Assembly: GCF_027980145.1 (NCBI RefSeq)
Contig: NZ_JAMZNK010000050.1
Location: 1-37,967, forward strand
Reading direction: 5' to 3'
Source: Flavobacterium azizsancarii
GTDB taxonomy: Bacteria > Bacteroidota > Bacteroidia > Flavobacteriales > Flavobacteriaceae
Length of the DNA stretch: 37,967 bases
The notes under the pieces: model-generated
Seen by the model: the letters and a program-made list of their open reading frames with translations, nothing else
The model's database searches: none
Told to the model about the DNA's origin: nothing
In this document: positions 16,151 through 25,656 of the stretch, in pieces
Numbering within the stretch: the stretch's first letter is position 1
How the letters are laid out: the number at the start of each line of letters is the position of its first letter
Made by a program: the position numbers and the translations under genes

Positions 16151-19100
16151 ATGATGATGAAAAAATATATTTATAAATTATTCCTTCTTGGAATGATTTT
16201 ATCGGGGAGCATTTTACACGCTCAAACAGTAAAAGGTGTTGTTTCGGATGATAACGGTCCGATGCCACAAGTTAATATTAGCGTAAAAGGAACTTCCAAT
16301 TATGCTACAACAGATTTTGACGGTAATTATACCATTAATAATGTAGCTGCTAATGCTATTTTAATTTTTAGCTATATAGGATATCAAACACAGGAAGCTG
16401 CTCTAGCGGGTAAAAATGAATTAAATATTACCCTTTTAACAGATTCTAACGCATTAAATGAAGTTATTGTCGTAGGATACACGAGCGAAAAGAAATCTTC
16501 AATAACGGGTGCAGTAGCTACTGTAGATATGGCTGAATTATCCCGAACAAAAGTAGCCGACGTTGGCCAGGCTTTGCAAGGACAAATTGCAGGTGTATCT
16601 GTTTCTGCGAATACAGGCGCTCCCGGAGACGGACTTAAAATACGTATTAGAGGCGAAGGTACACTTGGAAACAATGAAGTACTATATGTTGTAGATGGTG
16701 TTCCTACCCGCGATATTTCTTTTCTGAATATGTCTGATGTAAAATCAATGACGGTATTAAAAGATGCTGCTGCTACAGCTATTTACGGATCCAGATCTGC
16801 CGGAGGTGTTGTTATTATAACAACCAAAAGTGGTGTAAAAGGAAAATCAAGTATTGATGTTGAATATTTTTCTGGAATTAACTATGCCACAAATCTTCCA
16901 AAAATGTTAAATGGAGATCAATATATGACCATAATGGATCAGGCCTGGCACAACTCTAACAATAATCCAGCCAATGCAATAAGCCCTTATAGTGCAGATA
17001 GAGCAAATGGAAAAGTAAATGGTATAGCATTGTCAGATACAGATTGGTTAAAAGAATTATTCACCACAGGAAAAACAGACAATTTTCAAATTTCGTTTAG
17101 CGGAGGTTCTGAGAAAACGCAATATTTAATATCCGGTGGCTATTTTGGTCAAGATGGTATTGTAGTAGGAAACAAGGATACTTATAAACGTATTAATTTT
17201 AGGGCTAATATTAATTCTGAAATTACTGATCGCTTTAGAGTGGGCACAAACATTCAGGTTACTGGTACCAAACAAGATAAAATGTCATCTAGCGGTGATG
17301 CTCCGGGAGTTATTAGACATGCTTTATTACGCCCATCTGTTTTAGGAGTTTACAAAAGCGTAAATGATCCTACATATAAAGCAAATGATCCTTATACTGA
17401 TTTGCCTTTCTATCTGAACAACGATCCTAATGGAGGCTGGAGCCGTAATTATGAGCTGACATCTAACCCTATTGCAATAGTAAATTATACAGATGATGTT
17501 CGATCAGCTTATAAAACTTTTGGAAATGTATATGCCGAATATGCTTTCTTATCTGACAAATCATTAAAATTCAGAAGTAATGTTGGTGCAGAAATCATTT
17601 TTGATCATAATAAGGCATTTGGAGAAAATTTTGGTGACGATAACGATAATGATCCAAATGAATTATATCCCGGACAAGGCAGACAAAACAGGCCTTCAAG
17701 CTTAAACGAAAACAGAGGTCAAGCAACAACTTTTACGTTTACAAATACGTTAAACTATACTAAAACTCTTGCTGAGAAACACAATATCAACGCATTATTA
17801 GGAACTGAAAATATAAGTTATGACCAATCTGCTATAGGCGGAAGCAGAACGAACTACAACAACACTACCGATCCTTTCCGATATCTTGATTACGGAAGTG
17901 ATACTAATAAAAACAGTTCCGGATCTGCTCAAAGCTGGAATCTGATTTCCTTTTTTGCATCTGCCAATTACGGATACAACAATAAGTATTTTGTTTCGGG
18001 TACTTTAAGAGCCGATGGTTCTTCTCGATTTGGACCTAATAACAAATGGGGTTATTTTCCTTCTGTTTCAGGAGGCTGGGTAATGTCTAAAGAAAAATTC
18101 ATGGAAAATGCAAAATGGATTTCTAACCTGAAATGGAGAGCCAGCTGGGGACAATCCGGTAATCAGGAAATCCCTAATAATGCTTATGAAACCCTTGTCA
18201 CAGAAACAGGCGGTATTATAAATGTAGTTCGTTACGGTAATCCGGATCTAAAATGGGAAACGACGACACAAACCAACTTTGGTCTTGATATGAGTGTGTT
18301 GAATGGTAAACTGACTTTCTCTGCCGATTATTTTGACAAAACAACCGATGATATTTTATTAACTGTAGGTTTACCTTCCTCAACTGTGGGACAAATAAAC
18401 AGAACTTTTGTTAATGCAGGAATTGTAACTAATAAAGGTTTTGAATTTGGGGTTAACTTTCAAAACAACGATAACGAATTTAAATATGGAATAAATGGAA
18501 ACATTGCCAGCTTAAAAAATAATGTTGAACAATTGCAGCAATATGTTACAGAGATTACTGATGAAAAAACGCACACTAAAACTGTAGTTGGACAGCCTAT
18601 CAGTTCATATTATGGACTTAAATTTGATGGTATTTATCAAAATACGGCAGAAATAGCTTCTACTCTATACTCAAATTCAAACGGTGCAAAACCTGGAGAT
18701 ATAAAGTTTAAAGACGTAAACGGAGACGGCCAGATTAATGCTGATGACAGAACATTCATAGGAAGTCCAATTCCAAAAATAACTTACGGATTTTCATTTA
18801 ATGCTTCATACAAAAGATTTGACATGTCATTTCTTTTTCAGGGAGTTTCTGGTGTAGATCGTTACAATGATTTAAAGCAAATTTTAGATTACGACAGCCG
18901 TCCTTTCAACTCTACAACATCAGTATTAGGTGCATGGAACGGAGAAGGTACAAGTAACACAATTCCTCGTAACACGATGAATGATAACGGAGGAAGTCAG
19001 GTTTCGAGCGTTTTTGTTGAAGATGCTTCTTATTTACGATTAAAAAATCTTGAAATTGGATATACGTTTGATTCTAAAATCATTGGAGGTACCTATTTAA

Positions 19101-19237
19101 GAATGTATGTGTCAGGTCAAAACTTATTGACATGGACAAAATACACTGGTTTAGATCCTGAATCTACTTCGTTCATAGATCAGGGAACTTACCCTCAGTC
19201 AACTTCAATACTACTAGGTTTAAAATTTAAAATTTAA
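16151..19237 (+). CDS. SusC/RagA family TonB-dependent outer membrane receptor
   Basis: This 1028-residue outer-membrane channel imports glycan fragments with energy from TonB. It has a signal peptide ending at about residue 25 (SILHAQ), then a carboxypeptidase-regulatory-like domain (about 27-100; VKGVVSDDNGPMPQVNISVKG). The conserved NEVIVVGYTSEKKSSITGA transition, a plug domain (about 112-225; QGQIAGVSV, IRGEGTLGNNEVLYVVDGVP, KDAAATAIYGSRSAGGVVIITTK) and a 22-strand barrel follow. It ends in an aromatic/hydrophobic strand (LLGLKFKI). Three consecutive ATG codons (16151, 16154, 16157) could start it. It is paired with SusD 10 bp downstream. The substrate is not readable from the sequence. 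Confidence 0.97.
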   Translation: MMMKKYIYKLFLLGMILSGSILHAQTVKGVVSDDNGPMPQVNISVKGTSNYATTDFDGNYTINNVAANAILIFSYIGYQTQEAALAGKNELNITLLTDSNALNEVIVVGYTSEKKSSITGAVATVDMAELSRTKVADVGQALQGQIAGVSVSANTGAPGDGLKIRIRGEGTLGNNEVLYVVDGVPTRDISFLNMSDVKSMTVLKDAAATAIYGSRSAGGVVIITTKSGVKGKSSIDVEYFSGINYATNLPKMLNGDQYMTIMDQAWHNSNNNPANAISPYSADRANGKVNGIALSDTDWLKELFTTGKTDNFQISFSGGSEKTQYLISGGYFGQDGIVVGNKDTYKRINFRANINSEITDRFRVGTNIQVTGTKQDKMSSSGDAPGVIRHALLRPSVLGVYKSVNDPTYKANDPYTDLPFYLNNDPNGGWSRNYELTSNPIAIVNYTDDVRSAYKTFGNVYAEYAFLSDKSLKFRSNVGAEIIFDHNKAFGENFGDDNDNDPNELYPGQGRQNRPSSLNENRGQATTFTFTNTLNYTKTLAEKHNINALLGTENISYDQSAIGGSRTNYNNTTDPFRYLDYGSDTNKNSSGSAQSWNLISFFASANYGYNNKYFVSGTLRADGSSRFGPNNKWGYFPSVSGGWVMSKEKFMENAKWISNLKWRASWGQSGNQEIPNNAYETLVTETGGIINVVRYGNPDLKWETTTQTNFGLDMSVLNGKLTFSADYFDKTTDDILLTVGLPSSTVGQINRTFVNAGIVTNKGFEFGVNFQNNDNEFKYGINGNIASLKNNVEQLQQYVTEITDEKTHTKTVVGQPISSYYGLKFDGIYQNTAEIASTLYSNSNGAKPGDIKFKDVNGDGQINADDRTFIGSPIPKITYGFSFNASYKRFDMSFLFQGVSGVDRYNDLKQILDYDSRPFNSTTSVLGAWNGEGTSNTIPRNTMNDNGGSQVSSVFVEDASYLRLKNLEIGYTFDSKIIGGTYLRMYVSGQNLLTWTKYTGLDPESTSFIDQGTYPQSTSILLGLKFKI

Positions 19238-19247
19238 TAAACGAACC

Positions 19248-20798
19248 ATGAAAAACACATATATAACAGCGATCATGATTTCGCTACTAACATTAACAAG
19301 CTGTCAGGACGAACTTACCACAGAACCTATTGGCGCGATAACGCTGGACCAGGCAAATTCTAAACCAACATTAGCTTCTGTAGAAAGTTCTGTAACTTCT
19401 TCTTACGATATGTTATCCAATAAATTGAATCAATTGGCAGACTGGGATTGGAATGGTGGTTTGGTCTTTCAAAATGATATTATAATAGATGACGTAGCAT
19501 CTGATGATATGGAAAAAAAATGGTCGCCAGACGGAGATCAGCCATGGATAGATGAAATCAACAATTTCACTTTTACTTCGACCAACGGAGGACCAAACGG
19601 ATTGTGGAAATACGCTTATGAAGGTATAAAAAGAACCAATATTGCATTGAATTTTCTGTTAAATCCAGATATCGAATCGATTACCGGAATTACTACTCAA
19701 AGAAAAAACCAATTGATAGGCGAAGCTTATTTTTTACGTTCTTACTATTATTTTTCGTTAGTAACTAATTTTGGTGATGTGCCTTTAATTCTGGCTCCTA
19801 TAAAAACCTATCAGGAAGCTTTTGATAAAGCAGTCAGAGCACCAAAAGAAACTGTATGGAGTCAAATTAAAACCGATTTAGAAGCTGCAAAAACACTTTT
19901 GCCAAATGCTAAATATTCATCAGGCACAGAAAAATGGAGAGTTTCTAAAGGAGCAGTTATTGCGCTTCTTGCAAAAACTGCGCTTTATAATAAAGACTGG
20001 GCAGGTGTGACAACCTTAGTATCAGAATTAGAAACAACAGGCTTTTATAGCTTAGATGCTAATTATTTTGATAACTTTAGTATGAATACTGAATATACAG
20101 ACAACGAAGTTATTTTCTCTTACAACCACATTAAACAAGCTGATCCAAGAAAAGGAAATGGAATTTGTGCACCTCTTGGATGGGGATTTTTTGCACCAAG
20201 CACCAATTTTCTAGCTTCATTTGAACCTAATGATCCTAGAAAACTATATACTGTAAATGCTCCTGAACAATGGATTAACAAGCTTTTAGGAACAACAAAT
20301 GGCGGTAATAAAGGTGATGATGACGCTCCAAACAATAAAGTGTTCATTCGTTATGCCGATGTTTTACTTTGGAAAGCAGAAGCTCTTAACGAAACTAATG
20401 ATTATCCGGGTGCTATTAGTATAATCAATCAAATTAGAGCAAGAGCAAGAAATACTGTAACAACGGTTACAATTAGAGTTCAGGATCCGGCTTTTCCTGC
20501 TGATCCAAACAAAACGATTACAGTTACCACTGTAGGACCTCCTCCTCCGGGAGGAACATTAATAGACAGACCAAATTCCAGCGATAAAGCTACTGTAAAA
20601 GGTTGGCTTATTTCAGAAAGGAGAGCAGAACTAGGTTTTGAAAGTCATAGAATGAGTGATTTAAAAAGATGGGGAATTGCTAAAGAAGTAATGACTGCTA
20701 ACGGAAAAGTATTTTTAGACAAACATATGCTGTATCCAATTCCGCAATCAGAAATAGATGCCTCAGCCGGACTTTTAAAACAAAATCCAGGATATTAA
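19248..20798 (+). CDS. SusD/RagB family nutrient-binding outer membrane lipoprotein
   Basis: This 516-residue surface lipoprotein caps the SusC barrel and binds glycans. The lipobox is LTSC with Cys19. The TPR-like N-terminal half contains LWKYAYEGIKRTNIALNFL and QLIGEAYFLRSYYYFSLVTNFGDVPLI, which is the hallmark of the family. The C-terminal part has the usual RYADVLLWKAEALNE, IINQIRARAR, ERRAELGFESHRMSDLKRWG and YPIPQSEIDA blocks. A Pro/Gly-rich loop (VGPPPPGGT, about 427-435) interrupts the conserved part and may contact ligand. It is coupled with susC. Confidence 0.97.
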   Translation: MKNTYITAIMISLLTLTSCQDELTTEPIGAITLDQANSKPTLASVESSVTSSYDMLSNKLNQLADWDWNGGLVFQNDIIIDDVASDDMEKKWSPDGDQPWIDEINNFTFTSTNGGPNGLWKYAYEGIKRTNIALNFLLNPDIESITGITTQRKNQLIGEAYFLRSYYYFSLVTNFGDVPLILAPIKTYQEAFDKAVRAPKETVWSQIKTDLEAAKTLLPNAKYSSGTEKWRVSKGAVIALLAKTALYNKDWAGVTTLVSELETTGFYSLDANYFDNFSMNTEYTDNEVIFSYNHIKQADPRKGNGICAPLGWGFFAPSTNFLASFEPNDPRKLYTVNAPEQWINKLLGTTNGGNKGDDDAPNNKVFIRYADVLLWKAEALNETNDYPGAISIINQIRARARNTVTTVTIRVQDPAFPADPNKTITVTTVGPPPPGGTLIDRPNSSDKATVKGWLISERRAELGFESHRMSDLKRWGIAKEVMTANGKVFLDKHMLYPIPQSEIDASAGLLKQNPGY

Positions 20799-20828
20799 CA
20801 TAAATTAAAATTCAATTAAATCTTAATT

Positions 20829-22313
20829 ATGAAAAAAAAAATAATCACACCAGTTTTTACAATTCTATTTTTATTATCGTGTACGAATGATCACAACAAT
20901 ACAACACAAGAAATGGATTTTACAAAAGATATTGCGAAAGAATGGTATAATTCAAAATTTAAAAAATCTATTGAATGGAATGAAAACAATGAAAGTGACA
21001 ACATGGTTCCAGATTGGAATAATGCAACATTTCGCAAATTAGACGGTTTAGAAGTTATTGAATTTCCTTTGGTTCAAAAAGACGCCAAAATTAAATCTTC
21101 TGACTCAAAAGAATTAAATACTCTTATGAAAATTGCATTCATAAAAACTGCCAATGATAGCATAGTTGCCCGCAAGTTCTATTATGTGGCAGAAACAAAT
21201 TATTTCAATAGTAAACAACTTCAAAAAAAGGAAAATAGTCTAGAAATATATAATAATAATTTCAAAGGCTTATTAATTACTAAGAAATGGAATAATCAGA
21301 TTTTGTCTTATAAAAAAATAGATAAAAATTTCATTGGAGTACTTGAATTACCGGTAGATTTCAAAAACACTAGAAAAACTAATCAATTGGCAAGTGGGGT
21401 GCCAACTAGTGAAGATCCTTCCTATTATATTCAACTTAATAGTGTTGATATAATAGGTGGTAAAAGACGATATTTTTACTATTTTAATCCTATTACATTT
21501 AAAACTGACCTTTACAAAGAATCATATTTTAATAACAATACTTATCAGCAAAATGGATATTATTATCCTTTAACTACCAATAGCACACCTGCTGCAGTTG
21601 TAAGTACTGCACAATATATCGAATCTACTATAATTTCCTCAGCACTTGACCCATGCAAAAATACAGTATTGCAAAAATTAAAAAATACTTCAGACATAGA
21701 TATAGCAAATTTATTTACAGTTTTAGGAGCAACTACAAAAATTAAAGTAACATTCATCAATGCATATCCTTTAGATGATAAAAGTCAACTATCGGGAGCT
21801 GTAGCGTCAACAGCAAGAACAAATAAAGAAACACCATATGACTATACCATTAGGATGAACCCCGATTATACTCACAATAATTTATCCATAGCGACTGTTA
21901 TGTTGCATGAGTTAGTACATGCTTATTTTTTGAGTTTTACTGACAATCCATCAAAAACGAATAGTTTCCCTTTGGATAATTATCCCATACTGTTTCAAGC
22001 ATATTGTGACAAGCGTTATCCCCCTAAAAACGGAGAGTCGCCAAGCTTACATCATGCCGAAATGGCAAATAGCTATGTGCAAGCTATGGGGAAAGCTTTA
22101 CAAGAATTTCAAACAGGGCAACCAGCCGTTAATGGTATCCCAGATCAATTATATCTAGATTTAGCTTGGGCAGGGTTACGTGACACACCAATTTATGAAC
22201 AAACATATCCTTTAGGAAGCCCAGAAAGGGATAGAATAGAAAACAGGTATTATGCTGAAATTAGGAATGGTTATTCTGGAGGATATTATCCAATTGGCAC
22301 AAAATGTAATTAA
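20829..22313 (+). CDS. Putative zinc-metallopeptidase-like lipoprotein
   Basis: This is a 494-residue lipoprotein (lipobox LLSC, Cys18). The C-terminal third contains HELVH at 360-364 in MLHELVHAY, a canonical HExxH zinc site. The downstream SLHHAEMANSYV (His408, His409, Glu411) could supply the third ligand, so a zincin or SprT-like fold is likely. The N-terminal two thirds (a long polar part with WNNAT, then beta-rich SYYIQLNSVDIIGGKRRYFYYF) are not recognised. It is 30 bp after susD and in the same direction, but no carbohydrate role is evident. It could process surface proteins of the locus or be unrelated cargo. Confidence 0.65.
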   Translation: MKKKIITPVFTILFLLSCTNDHNNTTQEMDFTKDIAKEWYNSKFKKSIEWNENNESDNMVPDWNNATFRKLDGLEVIEFPLVQKDAKIKSSDSKELNTLMKIAFIKTANDSIVARKFYYVAETNYFNSKQLQKKENSLEIYNNNFKGLLITKKWNNQILSYKKIDKNFIGVLELPVDFKNTRKTNQLASGVPTSEDPSYYIQLNSVDIIGGKRRYFYYFNPITFKTDLYKESYFNNNTYQQNGYYYPLTTNSTPAAVVSTAQYIESTIISSALDPCKNTVLQKLKNTSDIDIANLFTVLGATTKIKVTFINAYPLDDKSQLSGAVASTARTNKETPYDYTIRMNPDYTHNNLSIATVMLHELVHAYFLSFTDNPSKTNSFPLDNYPILFQAYCDKRYPPKNGESPSLHHAEMANSYVQAMGKALQEFQTGQPAVNGIPDQLYLDLAWAGLRDTPIYEQTYPLGSPERDRIENRYYAEIRNGYSGGYYPIGTKCN

Positions 22314-22343
22314 CATTATAAAAATGTAAAACTGTTTTCTTAT

Positions 22344-22395
22344 TTTTTGATTGCAAAAATTATATATCAAATTAGTTTGACAATCAAAAACTAAT
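22344..22395. repeat. Alternative inverted repeats between lipoprotein genes
   Basis: TTTTTGATTG (22344-22353) and CAATCAAAAA (22381-22390) are perfect 10-nt arms. ATTAGTTT (22371-22378) and AAACTAAT (22388-22395) form a second pair that shares bases with the first, so the two hairpins exclude each other. The position 31 bp after a stop codon would suit a terminator or attenuator, but no clear T-run follows. Confidence 0.35.
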
Positions 22396-22481
22396 GACAA
22401 ATTAAGAATCAGGTTGGTTAACTATTTTCAATTTATGAAGACCTAACAAGTAAATAACTTTACATCTATTAACCTTAAAAT

Positions 22482-23114
22482 ATGACAAAAAAGATAATTA
22501 TACTACTAATTAGTATCGGATTATTTTCGAGCTGTGCTATTACTAAAAGAGATAAATTCAACGCCGTAAATGATTATTTAGATTCGGTTATAGCAGATTC
22601 CGAAGAGATAATGATTATTCATGAAAAAATGTCTCCAGATTTGGCTATAATAATGCTTTATGGACATGATTTTTGGACTGAATATCCTGATACTACTTTT
22701 GTAATAAGAGAGAATGGAATTCATAGTCAGGTTTTAGAAAATGGAAAATGGGTCGATTTATTCGATAAAAAAGATTGGCTAAACATGAAAAAAAAATATG
22801 GTGATAAAATAGAAACTTCAACAGGAGATAATGGTTATTGGCAGTTAGAAGATTTTAGACATAACAATATTGTTTTTGAGAAACGTAATGTTTTTTTTAA
22901 AAATCTAACCTCTTATTATTTTGATCAACCTCGTAAAAAAGTATTTGAATTTTCATTTCCCATAAGTTACAAAAAAAAATATTTAGTTTTTAGTGTAACT
23001 GCAAAAACTACTCATTCTACAGGTCGTGCCATAATTAACCTAACTGTCGTTATGGAAAAGCTCAATGGCAAATGGATTGTTGTAGACAGCGCAGGCCCAA
23101 GTTATTTTGATTAA
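22482..23114 (+). CDS. Hypothetical lipoprotein
   Basis: This 210-residue protein has a lipobox LFSSC (Cys18). No family is recognised. After the signal peptide there is a helix (FNAVNDYLDSVIADSEEIMIIHEKM), then mixed alpha/beta sequence with a Tyr/Phe/Lys-rich middle and a beta-rich C-terminal half ending in LNGKWIVVDSAGPSYF. The ending resembles a small NTF2-like or cystatin-like fold only in outline. It lies between the metallopeptidase-like lipoprotein and the GH130 gene, all in the same direction, so it may be co-transcribed with the PUL. Function is unknown. Confidence 0.6.
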   Translation: MTKKIIILLISIGLFSSCAITKRDKFNAVNDYLDSVIADSEEIMIIHEKMSPDLAIIMLYGHDFWTEYPDTTFVIRENGIHSQVLENGKWVDLFDKKDWLNMKKKYGDKIETSTGDNGYWQLEDFRHNNIVFEKRNVFFKNLTSYYFDQPRKKVFEFSFPISYKKKYLVFSVTAKTTHSTGRAIINLTVVMEKLNGKWIVVDSAGPSYFD

Positions 23115-23203
23115 AAGCTCAATACAAATAATATTCTGATACAACTATTGTAATAAGAAAGCCAGAGAGTTAACCACAAACTATTTAAAAAAAAATAATT
23201 TAC

Positions 23204-24262
23204 ATGAAAGATATAGCAAAACGTTTCGCAGATAACCCATTATTATCACCTAAAGATATTCCTGCAAGCATAGAAGGACTGGAAATTACTTGCCTTTTAA
23301 ATCCCGGAGTATTTCAATATGAAAACAAAACCTGGCTAGTAGTACGAGTAGCCGAAAGACCAAAGCAAAAGGACAATATCATTTCTTTTCCCATATTAAC
23401 AGAAACTGGTGCTATCAAAATCATTGAGATTCCTAAAGAAGATCCTGAATTAATAGCAACCGATGCAAGAGTAATTAACTACAAAGGCGTTGATTATTTA
23501 ACAACATTATCGCACCTACGCCTATTGTGTAGCGAAGACGGACATAACTTTTACGAACCTGAAAATTATCCAGCTTTAGTTGGTGAAGGTATGTTGGAAA
23601 CATTCGGAATAGAAGATTGTCGTGTTGCCTTGATTGAAGGAACGTATTATCTAACCTTTACTTCTGTATCTGATAATGGTGTTGGCGTTGGTTTGCGTAC
23701 CACAACCGATTGGAAAAACTTCAAAAAACATGGAATGATATTACCGGCACACAATAAAGATTGTGCCATTTTTGAAGAAAAAATAAACGGATTATTCTAT
23801 GCCTTACACCGACCAAGCAGCGTAGATATTGGCGGTAATTATATCTGGTTAGCTTCTTCTCCTGATGGTGTTCACTGGGGAAATCACCATTGCATCATAA
23901 AAACAAGAAAAGGACTTTGGGACAGTAAACGAGTTGGTGCCGGAGCAGCACCAATAAAAACAGACAAAGGCTGGTTAGAAATTTATCATGGAGCCAATGA
24001 AAATCATCAGTATTGCCTGGGTGCTTTTCTAATGGACCTGAAAGATCCATCAAAAGTAATCGCAAGAACCGAAGAACCTATAATGGTTCCTACTACAGAA
24101 TACGAATTAAGCGGATTTTTTGGAAACGTAGTGTTTACCAATGGTCATATTGTAGAACCAGACGGAGATACGCTTACCATTTATTACGGAGCTTCGGATG
24201 AATTTGTTTGTGGTGCTCAATTTTCGATCAAAGAGATTCTTTTACTTTTAAAAAATAACTAA
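23204..24262 (+). CDS. GH130 mannoside phosphorylase or mannosidase
   Basis: This is a 352-residue five-bladed beta-propeller enzyme of glycoside hydrolase family 130. There is no signal peptide, so it acts in the cytoplasm. Visible marks are NPGVF with RVAER (32-52), GIEDCR with the likely proton-donor Asp138 (Cys replaces the usual Pro after it), NKDCAIF (184-190), LHRPS (201-205), SKRVGAGAAPIKT (241-253) and YHGA (261-264). Arg203, Arg243 and His262 are at positions I associate with phosphate binding, which favours phosphorolysis giving mannose 1-phosphate over hydrolysis. The short N terminus looks like beta-1,2-mannoside enzymes (Lin0857/Teth514 type) rather than the longer mannosyl-glucose phosphorylases. 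It is coupled to the MFS gene (TAATG). Confidence 0.88.
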   Translation: MKDIAKRFADNPLLSPKDIPASIEGLEITCLLNPGVFQYENKTWLVVRVAERPKQKDNIISFPILTETGAIKIIEIPKEDPELIATDARVINYKGVDYLTTLSHLRLLCSEDGHNFYEPENYPALVGEGMLETFGIEDCRVALIEGTYYLTFTSVSDNGVGVGLRTTTDWKNFKKHGMILPAHNKDCAIFEEKINGLFYALHRPSSVDIGGNYIWLASSPDGVHWGNHHCIIKTRKGLWDSKRVGAGAAPIKTDKGWLEIYHGANENHQYCLGAFLMDLKDPSKVIARTEEPIMVPTTEYELSGFFGNVVFTNGHIVEPDGDTLTIYYGASDEFVCGAQFSIKEILLLLKNN

Positions 24263-25548
24263 TGTTCAAAAAACTTATATCAGAAATTGACCATTTTAAA
24301 AGCCAAACCCATAATTTCCGTATACTGATTTTCACAAACTTAGTTTATGCACTGGTATTGCCTGTAATCGACATATTTGTCGCTGCATATATCATGAGGA
24401 ATTCTAATGATACCTCTAAGGTTGTTATTTATCAATTGGCTATTTATACCGGGATTCCGCTTACATTCTTATTAAATGGTTTCTTGTTGAAACATTTCAA
24501 TATCCGAAAACTATATTCAATCGGAATGATGCTTAGCGGTGTTTCTATGATTATCATGATGTCATTAAAAACGTTGGATCTAACCGGAATTGGTGTTGCC
24601 GGAATCACTATGGGGCTTTCTTTTGGTTTGTATTGGTCTAATCGTGATTACCTTGCATTGGCCATTACAAATGATGAAAATCGTAATTATTATTACGGAC
24701 TGGAAACCTTTATTTACACCATAATCGCTATTGCGATACCTGCAACAATTGGTTGGTTTATTCAATCAAAGACAGGTGAAATCGAAAAACATCAAGCCTA
24801 TGTAATAATCACCGGAATCGTTTTTCTGATTACAATTGTAGCATCAATAGTTTGTTTTAGAGGTAAATTCGAAAATCCTGCACAAAAACAGTACATCTTT
24901 TTCAAATTTCATCCCTTATGGTATAAACTATTATCATTGGCAACCTTCAAAGGTTTAGCGCAAGGATTTTTGGTTACAGCTCCTGCAATGCTTATTTTTA
25001 AAATATTAGGAGAAGAAGGCGCACTAGGACAAGCACAATCTATTGGCGCAATTTTGGCTGCCATCATTATCTATTTTATTGGCCGTTTCTCAAAACCATC
25101 AGATAGAATCAAAACGTTTTCAGTAGGTTTAATTTTATTTGCTTTGGGAGCATGTATCAACGGGATATTATTCGACAAAACAGGAGTAATTATCTTTTTG
25201 TTATTATTGCTTATCGCAAAACCTTTAATGGATTTGGCCTACTTCCCTATTCAGTTAAAAGTAATTGATATTGTATCCCGCATAGAAAAAAGAGGTGAGT
25301 TTACTTATATCCTAAATCATGAAGCCGGTTTATATGTTGGCAGACTTTTAGGCGCAGGAACCTTTTTAGTATTATATTATTCTGTTTCTGAAGATTTTGC
25401 TTTGAGATATGCCATCGGAATTATTGCCTTATTACAACTGTGTTCCATTTTTATCAGCAAAAAAATTATCAAACAGGGAATCGATCTTTCACCGGAAGAA
25501 GTAACAGATCCAAAAGTTTTGGATGAGGTAGCAGTAAAATTGCTTTAA
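24262..25548 (+). CDS. MFS transporter, probable oligosaccharide importer
   Basis: This is a 428-residue inner-membrane carrier with about 12 hydrophobic segments. The start codon overlaps the GH130 stop (TAATG), so translation is likely coupled and the two proteins probably share a substrate. The segment YRDYLALAI/NRNYYYGLETFIYT is typical of the MFS members that lie next to GH130 genes in Bacteroidota. Its substrate would be the disaccharide or oligosaccharide that GH130 splits, delivered from the periplasm after SusCD uptake. The specificity is inferred from this pairing only. No C-terminal domain is attached. Confidence 0.9.
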   Translation: MFKKLISEIDHFKSQTHNFRILIFTNLVYALVLPVIDIFVAAYIMRNSNDTSKVVIYQLAIYTGIPLTFLLNGFLLKHFNIRKLYSIGMMLSGVSMIIMMSLKTLDLTGIGVAGITMGLSFGLYWSNRDYLALAITNDENRNYYYGLETFIYTIIAIAIPATIGWFIQSKTGEIEKHQAYVIITGIVFLITIVASIVCFRGKFENPAQKQYIFFKFHPLWYKLLSLATFKGLAQGFLVTAPAMLIFKILGEEGALGQAQSIGAILAAIIIYFIGRFSKPSDRIKTFSVGLILFALGACINGILFDKTGVIIFLLLLLIAKPLMDLAYFPIQLKVIDIVSRIEKRGEFTYILNHEAGLYVGRLLGAGTFLVLYYSVSEDFALRYAIGIIALLQLCSIFISKKIIKQGIDLSPEEVTDPKVLDEVAVKLL

Positions 25549-25656
25549 TGCATTGAGTATGTAAAAACACAGACTATAATACATTTCTTTTACTATGTTT
25601 CTATGTGTTGAAATTAATTACACTCAATAGTTGCCCTAAAATAAAAATCAATAACT

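Noticed and set aside
16384..16674. Antisense ORF of 96 codons opposite susC
   Set aside because: It lies wholly inside a well-supported SusC gene on the other strand and its sequence has no recognisable domain. It is a shadow of the coding frame.
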